From NCBI GenBank assembly GCA_023212645.1, contig JALBYC010000003.1, positions 434,001 through 498,000 on the forward strand: a stretch of 64,000 nucleotides of DNA. The letters are read 5' to 3'. Under the pieces are notes generated by a model. It did no database searches. It was not told the origin of the DNA and saw only the letters and a list, made by a program, of their open reading frames with translations. This DNA comes from Farysia itapuensis. Its lineage: Eukaryota > Basidiomycota > Ustilaginomycetes > Ustilaginales > Ustilaginaceae. Below, piece after piece: positions 20,097 to 29,845 of the stretch (position 1 is the stretch's first letter; the number at the start of each line of letters is the position of its first letter). The translations under genes and the position numbers were made by a program.

Positions 20097-21002
20097 TTAG
20101 TTGGGACCAGGTTGGGGCGTGCCATCACAAGTCCAACTTGAGTCTCGTTTTCCGTACTTTCCAACAACCTTGTATGGGTTGAAGGAGAGAGTGGTAGCGA
20201 CCGTCTGACTTCCGCTGTAACCATTCTTCTTCACAATGTTGACAGCTTGCGGAATTACGGTCTTTGAGGTACCGGGCACAGTCTCGTGGTTGAGAACGAT
20301 GGCGTGCGTAGGCGATTTCAGGTTGCGGTAGATGTTCAAGCCATAGTCGGTGCCATAGCCGTTAGCGTCTTGTGTGTCGTAGTTCCATCCAACAACGACG
20401 TAACCCCATCGGTCGTTAAGGTATTTGACTTGAGCCTTGGTTATTGACCCGTAGGGCGCACGGATGCAAGCAGGAACAACGCCCAGAATTTTGTACAGAG
20501 CGTCTTCAACGAGCTGCACCTGTTCATCGATCTGGGAGTTGCTGAGCGTCGTGAGGTCTGGATGGCTCCACGTGTGGGAGCAGATCTGGTGTCCATGCTC
20601 ATAGGTATAGCGCAGAGAGCTCACAGCACCCTGATCGTAGATACATCGATAATTGTTGCCGTTCACAAAGAAGGTGCTCTTCATGCCAGCGTTGTCGAGT
20701 GTATCCACAATCGTCTTTTCGTAGATGTACGGTCCATCGTCGAACGTCATGGACAGGCATTTTGAGGTCGTGCATCGAGTTCGCAAGCCAGACAGCTGAG
20801 CTCCACGCTCGGCCAAGCCGGATGAGTTGGACCCAGCAGCACGCTCGAAGATTTCGTACTCTGCAGGGTCTGTAGCCATCAGTTGTCTACGAACGTTCTC
20901 CGAAATTGTCAAAGGGATACCATCTGTGGTTGGTACGGCTTTAACAAGACTGGTACTGAAGAGTCCAGCCACGACTGCGATCAATGTTGCAGAAAACTTC
21001 AT
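20097..21002 (-). CDS. Secreted chitin/polysaccharide deacetylase (NodB domain)
   Basis: A 301-residue protein with a signal peptide (MKFSATLIAVVAGLFSTSLV) and a propeptide-like stretch before the NodB domain. The metal and catalytic motifs are complete: MTFDDGP, SHTWSHPDL (H-x3-H), RAPYG and VLNHETV. Such enzymes de-N-acetylate chitin to chitosan in the cell wall, which in plant-associated fungi also lowers recognition by plant chitin receptors (family knowledge). No GPI signal or chitin-binding module is obvious: the protein ends in a short Cys-containing tail. ATG 21000-21002 is the first in frame. Confidence 0.88.
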   Translation of the reverse strand: MKFSATLIAVVAGLFSTSLVKAVPTTDGIPLTISENVRRQLMATDPAEYEIFERAAGSNSSGLAERGAQLSGLRTRCTTSKCLSMTFDDGPYIYEKTIVDTLDNAGMKSTFFVNGNNYRCIYDQGAVSSLRYTYEHGHQICSHTWSHPDLTTLSNSQIDEQVQLVEDALYKILGVVPACIRAPYGSITKAQVKYLNDRWGYVVVGWNYDTQDANGYGTDYGLNIYRNLKSPTHAIVLNHETVPGTSKTVIPQAVNIVKKNGYSGSQTVATTLSFNPYKVVGKYGKRDSSWTCDGTPQPGPN

Positions 21003-22103
21003 CCTTTATGGATCGAGTGTGCGAGGGCGAACAGATAGAACGGGGGATGGGGGAGGCTTTTTGCGGTTCTACTGGTCTTGTATTTGAGGGACAGCGGAGA
21101 AGAGCGAGAGCTACGAGTTCACCATGGGCGGGGCGCAGAGTAGAGGAACAAACGGCTTCTGTTCCGGAACACCGCTACAACAGTTGAGCGGCGATTGAAA
21201 GGATCACCAGATGCGACGAGGACATGAATGAGATCGACCATCGAGGTGACCGACGCAGATAGCACAGACTTGGGGCAGAATGCAGCGGAGGAAAAGATCG
21301 ACGTCGTCGGGACAAGCAGAGCGGTCATCGATCAGGTTTTGCCGCGAGAGCGTGGCTCATTCAAAGTCTCACGCTGCAGCGCCCAGTACATTTGCGAGCC
21401 GGCGGAAAAGGGCTGGGCGTTGACCGGTTTCTCGAAGCATTTGTACGCTATTGGACGTAGGAAAGCAACGGAACAAATGCGTACGGAAAAGAACGTAGGT
21501 AAAGCGACGGCAACAGGGTGCAGAGACGAGCAGACTGGCCATCTCCGTTCGCAAAAGCGGGACGGGTAGCACGAATTCATGCTGCCCATGGCCACTGCAT
21601 GGCTAGCAGAAGACCTGCATAGGATCGACAGAAGGTGATTTGCGGCTTGCACAAGCGAGGCAGTGTGTATGCGTATTTTGATTCGAATAACAACCAGCGG
21701 TGTCCAAATTTTGAAGAAGCGACAAAAAGGTACGAGACAGGCGCAGTAGATATTTGAGTCAAACCTTGCAAAGTGGTACCCAACGTCCTACCGCGATGCA
21801 CCTGAGCTAAACTTTTGTATCAACAATGAATGAATTGAAGCGCTCATGCGCGTGTCCCCAGCTGTCGGTCGTCCGTGGCAGATACTTCTCCAGCTGGGAG
21901 CAGGTGGAAGCAGCCGGAGCCACCATGCCTGATCAGAGCATATTCTCTGGATGTATTCTGTTGTTTTTTTACCCGTGATCTGTGTTTGTCGCGTAAGCCG
22001 TGGGCATGTGGGGGCCCACGTTCAACCGAATCTCAAATCAAATGTCCCGTTCCCGCGATTTACGCTAGACAAACATGACAGACCTCGGCTGTTGTGTGCT
22101 CTA
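21003..22103. other. Intergenic, about 1.1 kb
   Basis: Promoter side of the chitin deacetylase and 3' flank of the homocysteine methyltransferase. Short open frames on both strands (for example 21228-21569) show no family pattern. No tRNA fold or repeat was recognised. Confidence 0.45.
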
Positions 22104-23366
22104 TTACAGCGTGCTATGGCGACATTGACACAAGGCCTTAATTTCGTCTGTGCCGCTCTTGCAGCATCCACCAACAAATAAGCCCTTCCACTCCGAGCCA
22201 TCGCTCGTCGTATCGCATGCTAATTTCATTAGGTTAGTCGCCCAAGAAACGGCTGGATTGCCTGAGGCAGAGGGTTTGCTGGCGTTTGATGGTGTGATCC
22301 ACACCTTTTTGACAGCATCGTACAGCAATCCACCGTCTGGGTACAGGAAGAGCAATGGCTTGTCTATTCCGTTAGCTAATCGGCTGCCTTCCAGGTCAAT
22401 GCCTCCTTCGCTCGTCAGCTTGTTCAGCGCAACGAGGGAGGTTGACATTCGCTTAACCAGCTTTGGTAAATAAAACGGCTTGGTGCAGTTGATGCCCACT
22501 CCCGAAATGGGCCATCTGCAAGGTTGACCATGCACCTTTGCTCCAAGTGCTATTTCTAGCAGCTTCTGCATCTCTTGGGCCTCGCTGTCCTCTTGCTGTT
22601 CTCCGTCAACGCTCGATTTCTGTGGCCAAGGCAGCCCTTGATCGCTAGGAAACGCAAAGCTGAGATAGACTGGTTTCCTCTGGTCAGCGGTCCCCTTGCG
22701 CTCTTGTGCTTGACAGATGGTCTCGAGCGCCATGCGAAAAGCTAGCGCCTCATCCACTCTCGGAATCGTTTCCAGAGCCAGGATGCCGACTTGATCCCAG
22801 CTTGGGTGTGCCATAAAGGTCTCGATTCGACGTCGGTGAAAGTCTGCCATTTCTCGTAGGCTGGGCTGCTGTTCCCGTTGAGGGTCCGACTGAGCAAGGA
22901 AGGTCTTACGGTAATCGCCCGTGTATTCGGCACCGTTGCTTAGCATACCACCGTACGGGCCAAGGCTCAGACAGATGAGTGGTGTGGCTGTCAGTTCATT
23001 GCTGGACACAAACTGACGCAAAGATTGGCAGGCGATATCAACAGCTTTTGTCATTAGATCTCGTGCGGCCGTCTTTGAATACCCCGCTCGTGCAAATGAT
23101 TCGAGGGAAGCTTGATAAGTAGCTGTTCCGATGACTCCAGCGCCAGCTTCGAGGTAGTGTAGATGAGCATCGAAAATACCTTGTCGCCCTTTGCCATTGC
23201 TGACGTCGTCTTGCTCCTCGTCTAGTAGCCTGGCGCTCCACAGGGGTCCTTTAGAAAGGTCAAAGTTCAAACCGTCTTCTAGGTAGGTCGCGAGTCCTCC
23301 GTCAAGTACACCAATGCGACCGGAGTCCAGAAGTGCTTCTAGATGACTCTGATCAATCCCGGCCAT
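22104..23366 (-). CDS. Homocysteine S-methyltransferase (Mht1/Sam4 type)
   Basis: A 420-residue protein. N-terminal VLDGGLATYLE, GTATYQAS and the zinc-ligand blocks GINCTKP and GGCCKSG are the hallmark order of the Pfam homocysteine S-methyltransferase family, with three Cys ligands. The enzyme transfers a methyl group from S-methylmethionine or SAM to homocysteine to make methionine, in the cytosol. The length is somewhat above yeast Mht1/Sam4, mainly from a Gln/Glu-rich insertion before the first zinc Cys. The start is ATG 23364-23366 (MAGIDQSHLE). The frame stays open upstream but without an ATG in good position. Divergent from the paraoxonase-like gene with 288 bp between starts. Confidence 0.88.
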   Translation of the reverse strand: MAGIDQSHLEALLDSGRIGVLDGGLATYLEDGLNFDLSKGPLWSARLLDEEQDDVSNGKGRQGIFDAHLHYLEAGAGVIGTATYQASLESFARAGYSKTAARDLMTKAVDIACQSLRQFVSSNELTATPLICLSLGPYGGMLSNGAEYTGDYRKTFLAQSDPQREQQPSLREMADFHRRRIETFMAHPSWDQVGILALETIPRVDEALAFRMALETICQAQERKGTADQRKPVYLSFAFPSDQGLPWPQKSSVDGEQQEDSEAQEMQKLLEIALGAKVHGQPCRWPISGVGINCTKPFYLPKLVKRMSTSLVALNKLTSEGGIDLEGSRLANGIDKPLLFLYPDGGLLYDAVKKVWITPSNASKPSASGNPAVSWATNLMKLACDTTSDGSEWKGLFVGGCCKSGTDEIKALCQCRHSTL

Positions 23367-23654
23367 GTCTTGCGAGTAGGAGGAGGCGATCAAGGGACAC
23401 GCTGGCAATGCTGCAAATTCAAGGATCCTTGGCCGGGCGCCAGATATTCTTCCGATCGTCAATCTTATCAACGCAAGGTTATCGCCAAAAATCAATTGCA
23501 GGATCTGACAATTTGCGGCCGGCGTATGTTCGCGCGTTCGCGCTGTTCGCGTGTTCGCGTCATCAGTCCTAGGCGAGTACGGCGGAATGGCAAGGCCCGA
23601 CCTCTGTCTTTCTGCTTGCCGCCGGTTCTGTCTTCTGCGTTGACAACGGAGAGC

Positions 23655-25529
23655 ATGCTGTTACCACTGGTCGTTTCGTCAGTGGCAGCAGCCTTGATTG
23701 CTATCACTTCTTACATTCCCTACAAGAGCCATCTCAAGCTGCACGGATCTCATTTAAGCCCTGCCACGCTTGCCGGACAAGACCAACGCCTAAATCTGCA
23801 ACAATGCGAGCCAGTGTGTCCACGCCTACCTAACCGTCCAGCTGGTCCTGCTGAGCCTTCCTTCTGCGAGGATGTTGTACTAGACAGCCGTACCGGCATG
23901 GCTTACCTGAGCTGTGACCCAACGAGGTTGACATGGGATGCTCGCGCTGGAATATTTCAAGACAGCGGCGCTAGTATTCACGACGAGATAGGTGCTCCAG
24001 CTATCTGGGCTTGGGACACAACGCAGAATCGTCTGCCTAGGCGCATGTTCATCTCTTCTCCGCCTTCCACAGCCGGAGTACAGGCGCCTGCCGACCTTCT
24101 AAGCACCTTCCACCCTCTCGGCATTGCAGTGACCGCTTCGAACCCTTACTATCTGGACGAGATCTCTGGAAATCAAGAAGCAAGACCAGAGCCCCCGGCA
24201 AACTTGATCCTCGTGGCCAATCATCCCTATGCGAATCGTTCCGGCGTTGTAGACGTGTTCGTTCATGACTTGGATAAAGTCGGCGGGAAGGACAACGCCG
24301 TGTTGCGGTGGATCAAACGGATCGAAGGTGAAGCATTGCAAGCCCGATTGCTCGATCCTGACGAAGCCTACACAGTGAATCCTTTCCGAATTGCCGTCTA
24401 CGCCGAACAGTATTCAGATTCTGTGCCCCGAGACTATGCCAAAGATACTGCTACACCTGAAGACCGCCAACACGGTGTCGTCTCACTTGACCAAGATCCC
24501 GCAGAGCTCGCTAACAAATTGGTGCGCGTGCCTAGCTTCTTTGTCACCTCTCTTGCAGATCCTGCCTCTCGAACTCAGGCTGCGGGAATCGCTACTGGCT
24601 CCTCCGCCCTGTACGACGCCTTTTGGAAGCCGTTCGCCGCTGTGCTCCTTCCGAGTCATGCCAAGGAAGCCCCGGATCACGTACGGAAGATTTTTGTTCA
24701 CCATGCTTCGATTGGCAAGACTCTCATGTCGCGCTTCGATGGCGGAGAACCTGCGCAATGGGACACTTTCCCACCATTATTTCAAACGTGGGATGGCAAC
24801 GGTCGTAAAGGCGGCTCAAACTCCTCCGTAGCAGCCATGTTTATTCCGTCGATCTCATCAGACACGGCAAAAGTGCAAGAATGGGAGCAACATTGGGTGA
24901 GAGGCGTAGCTGGTGGCATTCGGGAGCATGTTGTTGCCACGAAGGACACGAATGACAGCAGCAAGCTCGTCAGTCGTCGCTACAAGACTTACACGCCCTC
25001 ATTTGTGAACTTCTTCAGTGCGGAACGAGACTATCCGGTTCGTGCCCTCGTGGTCGACAAGATGGGCCGTTTCTGGACCGCGGGAAACCTCAAAACAACT
25101 GCCGTAGAGAACTGGATCTCCTATCAGCGTGCAAAGCGACTCGAAAGACTGGGCTTAGCAGCCCCTGTCGATCACAGAGAAGCGCCGGTCAGGCCAGCTG
25201 CAAACATAGAGCAAACCACCTTTGTCTACCGCCACTTTGGAAGTGTGATTGCGCATCCTTGGGACTACGAGAAATTGGCAACGATGAAGAAGCGTGGCAT
25301 CTGGCTCAAGAAGGAGTATCACACGTTCACCGTTTTCAAGTCTCCAGACGAGACTTTGGAGGAAGTGCAGGCGCGCACCAAGGAAGAGCTCGTAGAGCAA
25401 GGTTTCCTTCCCACCATACCTACAGGTCTCGCCGTTGATCTTCTTGGTGGCTACTTGTACGTCACAGGGGCATACGAAGAGCGAGGCATAGCCAGGTGTA
25501 AATTACCCGCTGACTGGGTCGAGGCGTAG
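23655..25529 (+). CDS. Paraoxonase-like lactonase/arylesterase, membrane-anchored or secreted
   Basis: A 624-residue protein. ATG 23655 starts a hydrophobic N-terminal segment (LLPLVVSSVAAALIAITSYI) that acts as a signal anchor or signal peptide. It is followed by CEDVVLDSRTGMAYLSCD, HPLGIAVT and a late PTGLAVDLLGGYLYVTGAY block, the repeat-blade pattern of the six-bladed serum-paraoxonase-like propeller. PON enzymes are Ca-dependent lactonases/esterases, with PON1 also hydrolysing homocysteine thiolactone. The frame continues upstream to 23343 but that part overlaps the divergent neighbour and reads as low-complexity Arg-rich sequence. An alternative is a generic strictosidine-synthase-like propeller. 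Confidence 0.75.
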   Translation: MLLPLVVSSVAAALIAITSYIPYKSHLKLHGSHLSPATLAGQDQRLNLQQCEPVCPRLPNRPAGPAEPSFCEDVVLDSRTGMAYLSCDPTRLTWDARAGIFQDSGASIHDEIGAPAIWAWDTTQNRLPRRMFISSPPSTAGVQAPADLLSTFHPLGIAVTASNPYYLDEISGNQEARPEPPANLILVANHPYANRSGVVDVFVHDLDKVGGKDNAVLRWIKRIEGEALQARLLDPDEAYTVNPFRIAVYAEQYSDSVPRDYAKDTATPEDRQHGVVSLDQDPAELANKLVRVPSFFVTSLADPASRTQAAGIATGSSALYDAFWKPFAAVLLPSHAKEAPDHVRKIFVHHASIGKTLMSRFDGGEPAQWDTFPPLFQTWDGNGRKGGSNSSVAAMFIPSISSDTAKVQEWEQHWVRGVAGGIREHVVATKDTNDSSKLVSRRYKTYTPSFVNFFSAERDYPVRALVVDKMGRFWTAGNLKTTAVENWISYQRAKRLERLGLAAPVDHREAPVRPAANIEQTTFVYRHFGSVIAHPWDYEKLATMKKRGIWLKKEYHTFTVFKSPDETLEEVQARTKEELVEQGFLPTIPTGLAVDLLGGYLYVTGAYEERGIARCKLPADWVEA

Positions 25530-26179
25530 TGTCGAATTCATACCAGTCACCAACTTTCACAGAAATTCAGCGTGTAATTTTGACTAGATTAAACGCCAAC
25601 AAAAGGGGTGGAGAACGAAGTCGGATTGTCGTCAATTACAACGACTGACGCGTCGAACTTCGCTCTTGGCCAACAATGATAACAAACTGGCTGGAAATTT
25701 GAAATTTGAATTTGAATTCGAGACTACACGAGACACGCGTCGACATTGGCGCTTGACGACATCGACAAAGCCCAGTTTGGTCTGGCAGGTTGAGGTATGC
25801 TCTACCCTCACATGCACACATAAATCGCCCTTCGGTAATTGCCGGTGCAAAGACTCGGCAGCGATTGCACGCTGGATCAGGAACCCTACTCAAGCTCTAT
25901 CAGACCGGCAAGATGATGCACGTTGGGTAGAGTGCAGGTTGAAACTCCTCCCAGCTTAGCAGCCCCTCTTTGTGGTCTCAGTTGTTGCATAACGCTCAAG
26001 TACCAGGATCTGTGGCTACGTGAAGCTCAAGCTCCCTGCAATCTCTCTTGATCCCCTACCTAATCTCCCCTCGTTCGTCCTGAAACACTCTTTACTACCT
26101 CTCACGCTCTCTTGTTCTTACTCCCCTCTTCATTGGAACCTATCCTCTTCCCGCTGTGGTCAAATACCCTACCACGAAG
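25530..26179. other. Intergenic with pyrimidine-rich leader
   Basis: A 650-bp stretch. Around 25692-25720 it has an AT-rich gaaatttgaa/gaatttgaa repeat, and 26037-26155 is strongly CT-rich, a composition typical of fungal core promoters and 5' leaders just upstream of the ATG at 26180. No gene is supported. Confidence 0.5.
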
Positions 26180-27025
26180 ATGGTCCAATTCAATTCGCCG
26201 TCTAAGCCAGCAAAGTTCAGCGACGCCACGGGCAAGTACACTCGCATTGACACGTCAAAGATTCCCTCTCGCGGTAAATCGATGTCAGCAGCGAGTGCAC
26301 CAGCCGGGCCTTTCACCATGGCTGTTGCAGCGTCCGGAGGCGGTGGATTTGGTATAAGGAGCGTTGGCACTCGGAACATTGCTTCCATCATGGATGACAC
26401 AACTGGTACGCCGCAATCCTCGAGTTCAGCATTGTTCACGTCGCACGTTCAAGGCATCATCGCGCTCCTCGGTGTGATAATCTTGCTCATTGTGGTGAAA
26501 GTGGCCAAAATCTCTTCCGACAATGCAACATATGTTCGTGGTGTTCTCAATATGCTTACGGGATTAGCCGCCACCGCTTCTGCTCATAAACTAAGCATGA
26601 CGGTCGCCGTGTCTTCACTCGCATCAGTCAGCAAGCCCACATCGCCAACCGTTGCAGTAGCTGCGCTCGGTCTCAAGCCCGCGGATGCCTTCAACATTGT
26701 CTTTGGCAGCGACAGTTTCTTTCAGATCGTCAGTTTCGTCGAGGCCATATGTGCAGCCGTGGCAAGCTACATGGCCGGATCCAGTATTGTGACCTCCACC
26801 ACCGACTTCAACAAGGCAGGAATAGCCCTGATCGAGCTAGACATTAGTCAAGCTGGCACTCTGTGGGGTATCTGCGGCCTGTGGGTGTTCGCACTGGGTT
26901 TGCATGCGGCGACTGCCTTTGCTAACAAATCGACTATCCAAACGGTCAGTGCAGCCAGCACAGAAAGTATGCGTGAAATCATGGCCGTCATGCAGACCGA
27001 GAGCCTCTACTCAGAAAAGCCATGA
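26180..27025 (+). CDS. Orphan membrane protein with about four spans
   Basis: A 281-residue protein that I do not recognise. The first 90 residues are Ser/Lys/Gly-rich and hydrophilic. Hydrophobic segments follow at HVQGIIALLGVIILLIVVKV, around FFQIVSFVEAICAAVASYMA, and GTLWGICGLWVFALGLHAA, with a weaker one in VAVSSLASVSKPTSPTVAVA. The tail is short and polar. The start is ATG 26180 (MVQFNSPSK), directly after a CT-rich leader. Regular codon pattern and absence of stops over 280 codons support it as real. It is convergent with the glutathione peroxidase gene (177 bp between stops). Confidence 0.7.
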   Translation: MVQFNSPSKPAKFSDATGKYTRIDTSKIPSRGKSMSAASAPAGPFTMAVAASGGGGFGIRSVGTRNIASIMDDTTGTPQSSSSALFTSHVQGIIALLGVIILLIVVKVAKISSDNATYVRGVLNMLTGLAATASAHKLSMTVAVSSLASVSKPTSPTVAVAALGLKPADAFNIVFGSDSFFQIVSFVEAICAAVASYMAGSSIVTSTTDFNKAGIALIELDISQAGTLWGICGLWVFALGLHAATAFANKSTIQTVSAASTESMREIMAVMQTESLYSEKP

Positions 27026-27202
27026 TCTCCACACTGTGTCGTTCGTGTTCATAATACAATGCAATGCAAGCTGTGCACCGCAGGGTCTCGCTCGCCAGAT
27101 TCATCATAGAGATCAAATGCTTGCGATAGGGATATCATGCCAAGAAGGTACAGTATTAGAGAGTCGCAGTAGCGGAAATTCAGCCTAAGCGAAAGGCGCC
27201 TT

Positions 27203-27839
27203 CTACTGGGCCAGAAGCTTTTCGATGGCAGGGGCAATGGTAGATGGCTTTGTATTCGAGCCGTACCGCTCAATCACTTTTCCTTCTTTGTTGACCAAGA
27301 ATTTGGTGAAGTTCCACTCTGTATAGAGCAAATCAGCAGGTCCAGTGGTCAATACTGAGCCTCCACAGGTCAAGAGCAGCAGGAGCGTTTCAACTTACTG
27401 ATCATCTCTGTGCCGAAAACACCTTTCTGTTCCTTTTTCAGGAACTTGAAGACTTCGTTGGCATTACTGCCATTGACGTCACTCTTGGCCATGATCGGGA
27501 ACGTCACTCCGTAGTTCTAGGCAAGGTAGCAGATCTATCAGTAAGACCGAAGGCGTAGACAAATGTGGGAGGAGTCATGAAACTTACACGCTGGCAAAAT
27601 TGTCCGATACCATCGTCGTTCTCTGGATCTTGACCGGCAAACTGGTTGCAGGGAAATCCGAGCACGACAAGACCTTGGTCTGCGTACTTCTTGTTGAGCT
27701 CCTCGAGTTCAGCGAACTGCGGAGTGTAGCCACACTTGGAGGCGGTGTTCACAACTAGAGTGACTTTGCCTTTGAGCTGCTCAAAGTCATATTCCTCTTG
27801 ACTGGGCTTTTTCGCCTTGAGTTCGAAGAAAGTGACCAT
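27203..27839 (-). CDS. Thiol (2-Cys) glutathione peroxidase, Gpx3/Hyr1 type
   Basis: Three exons: 27588-27839, 27399-27516, 27203-27318, giving 161 residues. The peroxidatic Cys is C36 (NTASKCGYTP), with FPCNQF at C64 and FCQ at C82, exactly the cysteine spacing of yeast Gpx3. The exon 2-3 join restores IKWNFTKFL with the catalytic Trp, and the end is KLLAQ. No selenocysteine. The enzyme reduces peroxides with thioredoxin as electron donor, and the Gpx3 type also senses H2O2 by relaying oxidation to Yap1 (family knowledge). Introns are 71 and 80 nt, both GTAAGT..AG. It is divergent from the nucleoside hydrolase with a 540-bp shared upstream region. Confidence 0.92.
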
Positions 27840-28379
27840 ATTGATCGGATAGATGCGAGCTACGGGACGTGGCGAATGTGCAAGGGTTTCGGATGGTGGT
27901 AGTAGGATGGAAACGCCGAGATCGCTTTGACAGGGGCCAAAGTTTGGGCGTGGATTCCTGACCGGCTAGCTCACACCGGCGGATCGTCCGACCTGTTCTT
28001 ACTGTGTTTTTCACAACGTTCATGCATCAATTCGGCCCAAGTGAAACACCGATACCTGCCATTGTACCAATTTTTCTGGCTGCCAGATTCCAGGTGGCAT
28101 TCGCGTGGCATGCGAAACCATCGTGCGTCATACAAACTCAGCTGATTTTTCCAGCTTGCGGAGATCTGGATCTATTCGCCGATCTTGAAGCCCGATCGAT
28201 CTAATCTTAACCGCTCTCCTTACTTCGCCGGACTTGCCCGACTGCTTGCATCAGTTGCATGCGTCAAACAACGGCTGTTCGGAATATTCAGTCTGACCGG
28301 TCTGACCCCACATACCCCAGGCACATGTACAATATATAAGTACTCCTTTTGCTCCTGCCACGGAGTTGCAGTCTCTAAG
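27840..28379. promoter_or_regulatory. Divergent promoter region with TATA box at 28333-28338
   Basis: Space between the glutathione peroxidase (minus) and the nucleoside hydrolase (plus). The aatatataag box at 28331-28340 lies about 45 bp before the hydrolase ATG. No other gene is seen. Confidence 0.55.
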
Positions 28380-29633
28380 ATGGCTCCAACTCCACTCATA
28401 ATTGACACCGACCCAGGCGTAGATGACGTTCTGGCGTTACTGCTTGCCCTAGCGTCACCTGACGAAGTCTGCGTCAAAGCCATCACCCTTACTTTTGGCA
28501 ATACCACACTCGATCATGCATATGGCAACGTACTCCGAACAGGGAGCGTTCTGTCCAAGCACCTTGCGGATCCCAGCGTCTCCCCAGAAATTAAGCAGCG
28601 GTATCGCAAGTTTGCACCGGGCCAGGATCCTATCTTGGTGGCATCAGGTGCATCAGAACCACTAGGAGGCAAGATGTTCACGGCATCATACTTCCATGGG
28701 CGTGACGGCCTGAGTGGGGTGCATTGGCTTCCCGAGGATCCATTTCCAGTACCACCTTCCGCTCCAGCTCCTTTGGTGCCCACACCGAGTCATGCTGCCG
28801 ATGTCATCCTCGACATCTTGCGCGAAAATGATGTCGGTACGGTTCGTATAGCGGCGTTGGGTCCTTTGACGAATTTGGCTATAGCCTTTCAAAAGGATCC
28901 AAAAGCTTTTGCAAGAGTCGGCGGAATCAGTATCATGGGGGGTGCAATGGCAGTCTGCGGCAACACATCGCCATGCGCCGAATTCAATTGGTTTGCTGAT
29001 CCAACTTCCGTGCGCATCCTTGTTGAAGAAGCGCCCAATCATCCTGCCTTGTCTGGCTCAAGGCTGCCGCTGCACGTCCTGCCGCTGGACATTACCTCTT
29101 CCCACACAGTTCCCTACTCGCGTCTCGTCAAGCATGGCACAGACCTTCTGTCAGCCAATGTCTTAGAAAAGTACATCAGCGCCTTTCTGACACATCCTCG
29201 AGCTTTCACCAACAACACAGTAGCTCCCGAGGACTTCAACCCGGATCAGCATGATCTGTTCCAGGCACACGACCCTCTTGCGATCGCTCATGCCATCTTT
29301 GTGCCTATTGGAACAACATTGTCCACCGCATCCGGCTGGGAGCATACAGATCAACACTTTCAGATCGAGACATCAGGCGATTTGACGCGCGGATTCTGCG
29401 TCGTTGATCGGCGTCAAAGCAGCAAGAATAGGAGAGTCGGGGCGAATCGTGCGGAAGATGTCCTGAAGGAACATGAGCGTACCGTCAACGATTTCGTCTC
29501 AGACGTCGGAGAGACGGTCAGAAAAGCATCAAATGGCACAGACACATCTCAATCCGGCTGGGTCGATCAAGTCACAGCCACGCCAGGCAAAGAATGGTTC
29601 GCGGACATGTTCTTAGAGCGACTCGGGCTGTAG
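28380..29633 (+). CDS. Inosine-uridine preferring nucleoside hydrolase (URH1-like)
   Basis: A 417-residue protein. The N-terminal IIDTDPGVDDVLALL motif supplies the Asp cluster that binds Ca2+ and the ribose. Further blocks are IAALGPLTNLAIA, GISIMGGA, and DPLAIAHAIF with the C-terminal Asp. The enzyme splits ribonucleosides into base and ribose in salvage. The length exceeds yeast Urh1 because of a Pro-rich insertion before the AADVILDIL helix. ATG 28380 follows a TATA box by about 45 bp, which fixes the start; open frame further upstream lacks a suitable ATG. Confidence 0.9.
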   Translation: MAPTPLIIDTDPGVDDVLALLLALASPDEVCVKAITLTFGNTTLDHAYGNVLRTGSVLSKHLADPSVSPEIKQRYRKFAPGQDPILVASGASEPLGGKMFTASYFHGRDGLSGVHWLPEDPFPVPPSAPAPLVPTPSHAADVILDILRENDVGTVRIAALGPLTNLAIAFQKDPKAFARVGGISIMGGAMAVCGNTSPCAEFNWFADPTSVRILVEEAPNHPALSGSRLPLHVLPLDITSSHTVPYSRLVKHGTDLLSANVLEKYISAFLTHPRAFTNNTVAPEDFNPDQHDLFQAHDPLAIAHAIFVPIGTTLSTASGWEHTDQHFQIETSGDLTRGFCVVDRRQSSKNRRVGANRAEDVLKEHERTVNDFVSDVGETVRKASNGTDTSQSGWVDQVTATPGKEWFADMFLERLGL

Positions 29634-29845
29634 ACTCGTAGACAGTAATCACAACTACATCGTCTGATATCGGTTCCCGATGCATTTTCACATTTTCACA
29701 AAGATATTGTTCAATTGACTGTGACGATCCGGCTTTTTGATACGCGCCGGTTCCATGGCAAGCCGAGCCATGAGCACCGTCTGAGCTTACACCACAACAC
29801 GTACCGTCTCTCTGATCCTTGCTCTCCCTCTACACCTCAAAAGAT

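Noticed and set aside
21228..21569. Possible small gene in the gap after the chitin deacetylase
   Set aside because: No family features, polar random-looking composition, and a competing frame on the other strand of similar quality.
23343..23654. N-terminal extension of the paraoxonase-like protein
   Set aside because: It overlaps the coding start of the divergent homocysteine methyltransferase and reads as Arg-rich nonsense before a clear signal anchor.
25666..25959. Small plus-strand frame before the orphan membrane protein
   Set aside because: It starts at a non-ATG codon and includes an AT-rich simple repeat; no domain.
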